Notes under the pieces: model-generated
What the model saw: only the letters and a program-made list of their open reading frames with translations
The model's database searches: none
Told to the model about the DNA's origin: nothing
Origin: Breviolum minutum Mf 1.05b.01
Taxonomy: Eukaryota; Sar; Dinophyceae; Suessiales; Symbiodiniaceae
Direction of reading: 5' to 3'
Assembly: GCA_000507305.1 (NCBI GenBank)
Contig: DF239751.1
Location: 1 to 64,000 of the forward strand
DNA: 64,000 bases
Program-made: the position numbers and the translations under genes
Shown here: positions 56,066 through 64,000 of the stretch, in pieces
Layout of the letters: each line of letters opens with the position of its first letter
How positions within the stretch are numbered: position 1 is the first letter of the stretch

Positions 56066-56980
56066 CAGCATGGCCCTTTTCAATCCTTTTCATCGCCGTA
56101 GCATTTTGCAGCATCAAGGTGTCTGTGTGCGTGGTGTGTCAAGAAGTCATGGATGCCAAGGAGGATATCCGGGTGTCGGGGTCTCGGTTAGGGGGGCGGA
56201 AACATGAGTCATAGGCTGTCTGTCATTGCCGCAAGATCAGCGGGCTGAGGCTGCCATGCAACCACGAGTGCCTTAGAGAAAGACATGGGGACTCTGAAAA
56301 AGTGGAAGATGGAAGGGCAAGGGCTGGCATGTGATAATGCAATTGAAATTCAAGAATGATGTTACAAAGCAACCACAATGGTAAACCAAAATGAAATCCT
56401 CATGATATTTGTAGCATACAGCATGACAATTGATGGTTGATACTAACATTATATAATTTTATTAATCTATTAAATGCTTGGATTCCTGCTTTGGTAGCCA
56501 CGCTGTGTTCATATTTCAAAAGATATATATATATATATATATAAAATATACTATATACATATATTATATACACTGGTTTGCTATCCTTCACTCGCATGTA
56601 GCTCGAGATTAGTCCGAGATCGCTGAATGTTCCGGTCCCCATGTATGTTACCATTCCCATTAGTGCTTATTGCTGAAGTTGTTGAACAGGCAATTCTATC
56701 AATGGATATAGACTATGATGTACAATTGATATATTTATACCGATATAGACTCAAGCAAAAGGGCCACAAAGAAGCCTATAACACATGTACATACATGGTG
56801 CCGTATTGCAGTGTGTAGTGCTGCACTCAGAGTTGATGTGACATGACATGGTGCTCCGCTATTGTATGAACTGTATGATGCTATACGGTACGGTATTATA
56901 CGATATTGTTTGATATGTGTTGATTGTATATGACATACTCCATCCATTTATTTTTACTTCATGTCATGTGTGCTGTGCAG
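56065..56980. other. AT-rich, no supported gene
   Basis: Contains a TA run (56522-56543) and short weak frames (for example about 56640-56700). A degenerate TATGATATTGT-like tract at 56860-56930 repeats short words without a clear period. Confidence 0.3.
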
Positions 56981-58140
56981 ACATATTTTCCACAACCCAC
57001 CAGGGCATCAGAAAGCTTTTCAATCTTGATGTCAGTCTGTTTGAGAAGCTGCAATTTGTTGGAGTCGCTCAAAGGTAGCGATTGGTCTGATTGAAAACAT
57101 AAAGCAATCCTTCATAGTATTGAGTGTGCCAAGCCCGAAGAAATAAATGAAAATTTCAAATACAGCATCTCAGGATAAAAAAACTCTCACCGAGGTTCCA
57201 TTACAAGTGCATCTCTAGCTGGCTGACAAAGAGAAACACCTGCTGCATTTGCAACGGTCCGGCAGTGCTGACGGCTCCGCACTTCACCTAGTGACCATGA
57301 GGCCGCGGAGCCGGTGCTGAGAAATTCCGGAATTCCTGGAGCCGGGCCCTGGATCCTTCAATTTTTGGATTGACCGGCCAAGGCTAGAAATATGACATAG
57401 ATTTCATATGATTTCGTAAAGAGTTGACAAGTAGTTTGTAACATATTAACATGATACACATGTATATGTTATTCTATATGCTTATGTTTTGATATTATGT
57501 TTCGGTCCAAGGGTTTTGGTTGGAATGCAACTGTTTCTTTTACCAGGTGCTGAAACTCTGCTGAGGAAGGATGAACAGACGATCCCCGATACTTGATCCT
57601 CATGAAATTCTAACATGAGAAAAGTTGGAAAGCAGGTTGCAACTTCCACATGTGCATTCACGTGTATTCTACACAAACATTTTTTGTGTCTAGAACTGAA
57701 TGATGTAGGCTAGAATTGATGCAATTATTTTCCTACAATTCTTGGAGTTTGCCACTGGAATTTTCCGTTCCTTGAAGCATCTCTGGTGAATACACTGTTC
57801 TGTAGCATGAACATGTGTGAACAAGAGCCCTGGAGGGCCAATATCAGATGAAACATGATGAAACCAAAGGTGTCCAGCCTAGCGCCGTCAGGAAATGCAT
57901 TTGGAAATGGATCAAATATACATAGCTGTAGCTACTTCTTTCATGGGATCAAACAAATCAACTGCTATCAACTGCTCCTTATTTGTTGTAAACACTACTA
58001 GTGCCCAGGTTGGATCATCTTTAGTTTAGTCCAACCAAGATCTTCCCGAAAACCGGCCTGTCATAGCCAATCGGAATTCCCAGCTCCAGCTTGACCACAC
58101 CTTTTCCGTGACAGCCTCGGACAGAGAGCTCTCGAGCTAA
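56981..58140 (+). CDS. exon cluster, unknown function
   Basis: 56981-57074 follows TGTGCAG (STTHQGIRKLFNLDVSLFEK, then LQFVGVAQ) and ends before a GT. 57219-57320 follows TCTAG (LADKEKHLLHLQRSGSADGS, then stop). About 57546-57592 gives ETLLRKDEQTIPDT. 58040-58140 follows CAAG (LPENRPVIANRNSQLQLDHT, then FSVTASDRELSS and a stop). It may belong to the helicase-like gene that follows; no motif proves it. Confidence 0.4.
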
Positions 58141-59145
58141 AGGCTATGAGTCTCACGGGGCGGTAACCTACCGGATCCACGGAGGAAGTCAAAGAAATTA
58201 CTGTATAGAAATATAGATCTTGTTTTTTTGGACTTCATTATCTATTCATATGTTGTAACTAATATGTTAATATGTTATATGTGGAAATATTGCCTGATTC
58301 ACATTGATTCAGTGTAGAAACGACAAATTGTTGTTGCCTCCATGCCTGCCTTGGCCGGCGGGACTACCCTGCCACTTCCAGCCGGGATCACCGGCTGTCA
58401 AGGATGAGCAGCAGATTCATGGCGTTTCGGGGGGAAAAACATGACATATCATGACATATCTTGGTAGAGAACCCACCTCATGAGTTCATAAATGGTTAAG
58501 TGGGTCAATCTGCCAATTGATGTATATATTATGAGTCTTAAATATCTTAAATTACAATGATGGAATGGCTCAATCTTGCCCAATGTGGGTGGGTTTATCG
58601 GAAAAGAAGTATGGAATCTTTGCTTGACCTGACTTGAAGTTTACCATATCCTTGTAATGTACGTACATCGTGTTTTACATATATACATCCCACCTTTTAT
58701 GTACAGTACTAGCAGTCACTAGCATATATTGGTTTATCATGTGTGAGTGCATGTGTGTTTGTTGGTCGACTGTACTTACTCACGGATCATCTATCCGAGG
58801 CAGTCACGTAGGAAACAAAACATGTATTTGAAAAATGCAGATGCATATTGTAAAATAGTGATGTAATTTTCATCTTATCTACGCGGGCATCAGCAGTTTG
58901 CAGATGGTTCGGGACTTGGTTTTGCTCAGCCATGTAAGGCTCAGGAAGATTCTTCCTCCCTCGCGGCGGTCGCTGAGGCATTGTGTTTTCATGAGTGTGT
59001 CAGGGGGGTTGGACGGGGTTGGGTTGCTCGCAACAATATGCGATGAGTTTGAATTTTCAGGGTGTATCTTTGCTCATCGAAGATTCTGGTGGAATGCCAA
59101 TGGAATTGAAATTCTGATCGCTTTTTCTTGATCTGAATTGTCCAG
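58141..59145. other. mostly non-coding with two exon candidates
   Basis: About 58345-58405 reads MPALAGGTTLPLPAGITGCQ. About 58897-59000 follows TTGCAG and reads DGSGLGFAQPCKAQEDSSSL in one frame, with a competing basic frame. The remaining AT-rich sequence shows nothing. Confidence 0.25.
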
Positions 59146-59646
59146 CCCGGATGCGAGTACAAGGAATACGAGAAGGCCCTGAATCAAATCAATGCAGTGG
59201 ACTACGCTGACCTCATCTCAATGGCAGGCCACTGGAAACGCATTTTAGTCCCAGTGTGTTGTTGAAAGGTGTGTGTTCAGGTTGCAGTGTTGAAGGGCTA
59301 TGGCACAGATGCAGTCTGCCACTAGCTTCATTGGCTGCCAGTTTGTTGGACTCTTGGTGATGTTTTCTAAGGTGAAGTGCTCAAATTGCCAGTCATAGCA
59401 GAAGCCATGAGCAAGCTTCAGGCCGTTGTAGTGTTGGACTTAGAATCTCGCAGTGTCAGGAATTTGTAGAACATTGTAGATGCTGAAAAGCCATGCTGAA
59501 TAGGATGGTTGCAAGGCAGGAACGTGTTTGCTACATATTTGCAGATTTGATTGGCAGTAGGCTTCCGCTGAGCATGTTGGAAGAAACGGCAAACCCTCAC
59601 CATCATGTGTCGCGTGTTCAGGTCGATGAATTCCAGGAGACTGCTG
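59146..59646 (+). CDS. UvrD/Rep-type helicase fragment
   Basis: The exon 59146-59223 reads EYKEYEKALNQINAVDYADL, then ISM. This fits the 'Y..Y...L...NALDFDDL' segment that precedes motif II in UvrD/PcrA helicases. The exon 59622-59646, only 25 nt, reads VDEFQETA, matching helicase motif II (VDEFQDT) with Glu for Asp. It lies between TTCAG and GTATG. The order and expected spacing (about 25-30 residues) are right for the family if one more small exon lies between, but that exon was not identified. UvrD-like enzymes unwind DNA in repair and replication using ATP. Walker A and motifs III-VI were not seen in the window, so the gene may be larger or broken. Confidence 0.45.
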
Positions 59647-60651
59647 GTATGTTTTGGGCAATTTCTGCATTCATGATTCCATGATACAGTAGCACATGAT
59701 ACTGTATTTGTGATGTCAGTTGGTATGATTTGTCATTGCAATTTGCATTAAGACACATCTTGGCCAATGTCATAATCCTTGGAGGTTTGCACCAAAAGTT
59801 GACCATGGACAAGGGACCCAAGGGACCCAAGGGACCATTGCTCTTTGGTCAGTAGTTTTTTGATCAAGGCTATGGGGCTGATATGTGGAAAGCATCTCCT
59901 ATGCTTCAAAAATCTGCTAGAAAGCGCAAGACAAGATGCATAGGTATGGGCTTTTTGTTGGAACCCACGGCTGACTCAAAGTGTCAAAGATAGGAGAGGA
60001 CAGTGAAGGCACTGGGGAGCAATGACAGAAAATGACAAATAAATCAAATGAGGCCCTCTACATGCAGCCATATACATAGAGCCTCCAAGCAGGCCTTTGA
60101 GCCAAACCCAGATTTGGTATGGACACATCAATGCTTGGCTGGTTCGCTAGATTCTCACTAGATTCACTAGATGTTGTTACTTGTAAAAACTGACCGTGTC
60201 TCTTAGATGTATATGATGATATATGATGTATTTCCCATCAGCTCATTGAAACCCTGTCCGTCCGTATCATTGAAACTTGACGCCATGAGTTCATATGGAT
60301 CAGATCGCGCCCTGCTAGCTCCAGATTCAGAGCCCACGAGCTTTGGCAGCTTTGGTTTTCTGGAAAACCTGGAGCACTTGCTGCTTGAAAGCAATTTCTT
60401 TCCAAGAACTTAAGATGAAAAGGGGGACACTGCAAATGCTGCCATCGCAGAGTGACAACGTGGACACTCCCTCGTAAAAAAAACAAGACAGAACACAACA
60501 CTATTTCAGTTTCATTTCATGTTTCGTGTTTCTTTCTCATGTTTTCAGACCTATTCGCCAGCTTTATCATGTAGGACATTGTTCCGGACACCTTCCAGTG
60601 GTGTTTCTCTCCAAGGTTGGGAGGTGCCTTGCGAAGTCATCAACATTCCAG
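59647..60651. other. weak frames only
   Basis: About 60310-60413 is open (APDSEPTSFGSFGFLENLEH) and ends at a stop. AAGGGACCC is repeated three times at 59812-59835. No convincing exon for later helicase motifs was found here. Confidence 0.3.
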
Positions 60652-61355
60652 GCCTGACCTCAACGAGGAAGCACCTGTGGCGGTTGTTCCAACAGCTCCG
60701 CTATGGGATCCACAGAGTTGGGGTGCTGCCTCTGATAAGTCACCAATGAAGGGATCAGAATCACCCCTCACGGTGGTAGCAGAGGATCCCGGATCTCCAA
60801 ATTATCGATCTTCACCGGGCAGAGCAAGGTCACCTGCACCAAGGTCACCAGAGAAGGGAAAGAGTGCACCAGATCCTGAAGCACAAATGTTGCGCAAGCC
60901 GCAGTTGTATAGTTGTTATGTTTTGAATTGTTTTATATCTTTTTTGTTCTTTTTTTGGGGGGGAGGGGGCAATGTGTTGTTCTTTTTGGTACGTGTTTTG
61001 AACTTGAATAACTACTGAACTTGGTAATCGTAAAATAATATATGCCACGTACTATATATATATATATTCAGTTTGTATAAACAGAATATAAACAGATATT
61101 TGGTTCCAACACATCCTTTTCATTCCTTTGCCCATCAGCAACATCGGCCCCCAGGCTACATCAAGTATTGGAACAACTTTATACCGCCTTGAAAGCATGG
61201 GAAAGTTCTGTAAAAGCCAGTACCACCTTGACTGGAAGCTTTCAACCGGACCGGGACTACCGGCAAGATGAGCGTGCCGTGAATGTGGCATCCATTGCCT
61301 TCGAAGAATTTCATGCCAAGCTGGGTGACGTGGAAACCAATTTTTGTGCCTGCCA
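60652..61355 (+). CDS. two exons, Pro/Ser-rich region then helical region
   Basis: About 60652-60905 follows TTCCAG and reads PDLNEEAPVAVVPTAPLWDP, then a Ser/Pro/Arg-rich stretch (SPGRARSPAPRSPEKGKSAP) typical of a disordered linker. 61139-61355 follows CATCAG and reads LHQVLEQLYTALKAWESSVK, then QDERAVNVASIAFEEFHAKL, which looks helical; it ends before a GT. The same frame style suggests one protein. No domain recognised. Confidence 0.45.
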
Positions 61356-61590
61356 GGTGGTAATGGTTCAACATGAGGGCATGCAGGTTGGATACCGTAC
61401 TTGGAAACACAGAATCCAGCAAAGGTTGTTGATTATTGCAGGATACTGGATGTTACAAGATAACTTAGCTCTATGAAGGGATTTACGGTGAGTTGAGGGG
61501 GTCAAGGTGAGCAACCTTTTTATAGACAGTTTAAAACACTTGGTAACTTTGCATTTGGACGGTGGCTCAGTATGAAACACCCTGGCTGAG

Positions 61591-62730
61591 GTCAAAGAAC
61601 TTTCATGCAGAAACTGGGAGGTGGAATGGGCCAGGAGGATGATCAGAGAGCTTTGGTGCCTTTGTCGCTGGAATGGTCTGGGTGCTGATATGTTTCGAAG
61701 TTTGCATCGACCTATGAGAGAATGGCGTACGGTTTGAACACAGAGATGTGAATCGCAATCGCAGACCTTTACTCACTACATCATCATAATAATTTGATAA
61801 TAATAATAATCATCATCACCGATATTTTGATCAATATTTTTGCAATCATCATGCACACCAGCGGCATCGACAACAAGCATCGCGCTTATCGGCATTAACA
61901 TCAACATGATACGTGATGTTCATGAAGAGATATCAAGAGTAGTTTCCTGCAAGCTCACTCAGCTCGACGACAATATGGTCATGGTAGGTGTGCAGAAAAC
62001 TAGTTTGCCATTCCCGCAGCTTTCGAATAGATTTGGTTGAAATAAATCGTGACGCAAACAAAATCACACAACCCCTTTTGCAGACAAAAGAGCACAATTT
62101 CAGTTTGAGCTACTTAGTCAGCCTCAAAGTTTGCCCATCTCAGGTGCGCGGGAATGAACTTTTAAAGACCTTGGATGGGTTCAGTCCATGGGCCGATGGC
62201 CAGAAGATACAAGAGTTGCTTCGATTGCGGCAAGAATATTTCCTAGATGTCAGATGGGATCCGGAGCGCTCACGCTTTTCTTGTCCCTTGTATGCAAGTT
62301 GCGTAAATCCCTTGCAGCAAGTTGCGTAAATCGCTTGCAGCTATGTTTTCATGTGGGCTTTCATTCATTTTCTTCAATTTTTGAGGAGAGACAAAGTCAA
62401 CAATTATAAGTTGATAGCGGTTCAGTTATTGGAAATTGTCAGCAACATGTATTGAAGAATGGGGAAACAAAAGAATAACATCTTTTTGAAGCTCCGTTGT
62501 TTTTCGGGGGTTTCATGGGTTTCCTTGGTGAAGCCTGAGGTGCCGAGCTCTTTTTACAATTGGCCCCTTGGCTTGCAGCTATAGTCCCCCCCCTCCCTGC
62601 GCTGTGACAATTTGAATCCAAGGTTTCTGATAAGAAGAGGTGGCCAGAAGCTGAAATTTTAGCCATTCGATGGCCTGAGAACCTGGAACGCATGTCGCGT
62701 GGCAAATTCAGAAAGTGCAGAGGTTGTTGA
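61591..62730 (+). CDS. exon cluster, unknown function
   Basis: 61591-61737 follows GCTGAG and reads VKELSCRNWEVEWARRMIRE, then GADMFRSLHRPMREWRTV and a stop. About 61885-61981 reads NMIRDVHEEISRVVSCKLTQ, then LDDNMVM. 62144-62300 follows TCTCAG (NELLKTLDGFSPWADGQKIQ; RQEYFLDVRWDPERSRFSC). 62623-62730 follows CCAAG (DKKRWPEAEILAIRWPENLE, RMSRGKFRKCRGC, stop). All are charged and protein-like. Stops inside the cluster mean splice donors must precede them, or several genes are present. Confidence 0.4.
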
Positions 62731-62879
62731 TTTTTTCGTGCTGTAAAATTCCAAAAACACAGCGAATCGCGTCTGAAATGTGTCTACAATCATACAACAC
62801 AACTCAAAAAGAGGATTCAATGCCTACAACATTTACTTGATTATATTGTAATACACTGTAATAGTTGTATATTATTGTC

Positions 62880-63451
62880 AGACGTTTATGGAAGCTATAC
62901 ATTCAATACCGGCCAAGGCTTGGGAACAGCGGTCGCGATGCTTGGACTTTGCGCGCTCAGCAATGGCGGGCGCAGTTGAAGGCCGCCAAGCCGAAGAAAT
63001 TACAGCGCCACGGCGAGGCTATGAAATTGGGGTCCGGATGGGGAACTTTTAAAATATCTATATCATATATCATCATATCATATTTTATATATCATATATA
63101 TCTATATTTATATCATATATTTCCTTTTCCCAGGCACTTTTGTTTTCTTTCCTTTTTGCTGAGGTGGGATAGGTTATAGGTTAGTGTCCTGGAAGGTAGT
63201 ACACCCTGTACAGATTTGTAAAGATTTGGTCGATAAAGTTGAGTGGTTGTGAGGAAAAACCCATGTCCTTTCCAAGGTGACCATGTTGCTGTGAGCCTCC
63301 AAGTGGGGATGGGGAGAGGTAGATGAAGCCATTAATGGGGGTGTTTTTGCCACACCAAATCCTGCACCAAATAACACATTACCGCAATATCAGACGAATT
63401 GGCAGGAATGCTGTGGACTTCCAAACCTTCTGGAAGGAAGTGCTAGCCATG
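62880..63451 (+). CDS. two exon candidates, unknown function
   Basis: About 62880-63050 is open in all three + frames; the basic one reads NSGRDAWTLRAQQWRAQLKA, then AKPKKLQRHGEAMKLGSGWG. 63394-63451 follows ATCAG and reads RIGRNAVDFQTFWKEVLAMV, ending before GTGAGG. Confidence 0.35.
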
Positions 63452-63744
63452 GTGAGGACAAACTGAACAAGTCCCATGAGGTCCGGTCCGTCAAATTTCG
63501 GAGAGATGAATATAGTTAAGAAGTGGAAGGGTATCCCATGGCATTACAGTCACAGTATTGCAGCGCTTTTATTAATTGCAGCATGTTAATGGAAAGGGCA
63601 ACGGATGAGGGAAGCTGTTCATGTAGATTAGACGCTCCTGAATGATAATAATGAGCCAACACAGGTCCAGGGAAAGGAATTTTTGATTTTAAACCTTCTA
63701 ACTATCTCTGTCTCTAGTTTTCATTCCCTACCGTTGACGTATAC

Positions 63745-63975
63745 ATGTCTCAATTCTATTCTATTGAGAGGAAAAGCAATCAAAAGGGAGTGAAAGGGAC
63801 AGAAGGAACGAGGGAGAGAGATCTACAAGAAGAGAACATAGTGAACGTGAAAAGAGGGAAAAGGGACATCTTAGATCATCTTGGTAGATACCAACTTGTT
63901 GATGTCCCTCTAATTGGTTGGTCACCTTTTAACATCCAGAGGTTGAGGAGATGTGACCTGCCTTTGAGGGAATAA
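63745..63975 (+). CDS. charged open frame at right end
   Basis: ATG to TAA, 76 codons: SQFYSIERKSNQKGVKGTEG, then QEENIVNVKRGKRDILDHLG and YQLVDVPLIGWSPFNIQRLR. The DNA is unusually purine-rich (63755-63870), which by itself gives Lys/Glu/Arg-rich frames, so coding is uncertain. No acceptor is needed since it has an ATG. Family not recognised. Confidence 0.3.
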   Translation: MSQFYSIERKSNQKGVKGTEGTRERDLQEENIVNVKRGKRDILDHLGRYQLVDVPLIGWSPFNIQRLRRCDLPLRE

Positions 63976-64000
63976 ATTTCCCTGCAAGCCCCTACCCTTA

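Noticed and set aside
55788..56117. Poly-Gln/poly-Asn open frames on the minus strand
   Set aside because: Produced by the GTT/GTCGTG microsatellite; no coding support outside the repeat.

Overview
The window looks like nuclear DNA of a dinoflagellate, most likely a symbiodiniacean-type alga. Four things support this. (1) Coding sequence is broken into many short exons (25-220 nt) separated by introns of about 70-900 nt. (2) In the genes whose frame can be followed through homology, many introns begin with GC or GA instead of GT, while acceptors are AG followed by G, as is known for dinoflagellates. (3) Every well-supported exon lies on the + strand, so the 64 kb behaves as one unidirectional block. 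(4) A short palindromic element near 31.8 kb reads 'SENNGTPKS...HPFWGT', a string I remember as recurrent in symbiodiniacean assemblies (memory, not a search). There is no operon structure, no tRNA, rRNA or CRISPR, and no reverse transcriptase or transposase.

Best-resolved genes, left to right: a multi-pass membrane protein cut by the left edge (1-1688); a crotonase/enoyl-CoA isomerase-like gene (15827-19373) rebuilt as eleven exons in one continuous frame of about 253 codons, with Gly at the usual catalytic Glu position; a WWE-domain-like gene (21607-24207); a Rolling-stone-like membrane protein (33228-34751, two exons, GA-AG intron); a DUF218/YdcF-like gene (37579-39220, five exons, no GT intron in my reconstruction); a complete small membrane-anchored coiled-coil gene (50150-50717, three exons, 97 aa); and a UvrD/Rep-type helicase piece (59146-59646).

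Between these lie several dozen exon-like segments: open, bounded by AG and often by a G-starting donor, with protein-like composition. I cannot assign most of them to families, so they are listed as exon clusters without function. Gene boundaries there are uncertain because first exons in dinoflagellates are often short and spliced-leader addition leaves no mark in genomic DNA.

Repeats: four different short inverted-repeat (MITE-like) elements (3491-3593, 14167-14258, 31754-31854, 40173-40401); a 1.8-kb composite (52982-54815) made of two nearly identical ~420-bp direct repeats enclosing nested tandem arrays and a UUCG-type hairpin; a ~71-bp tandem duplication abutting an exon (20692-20850); and many TA, CA and TTG microsatellites. 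Functional links between neighbouring genes are not evident, as expected for a eukaryotic genome without operons.
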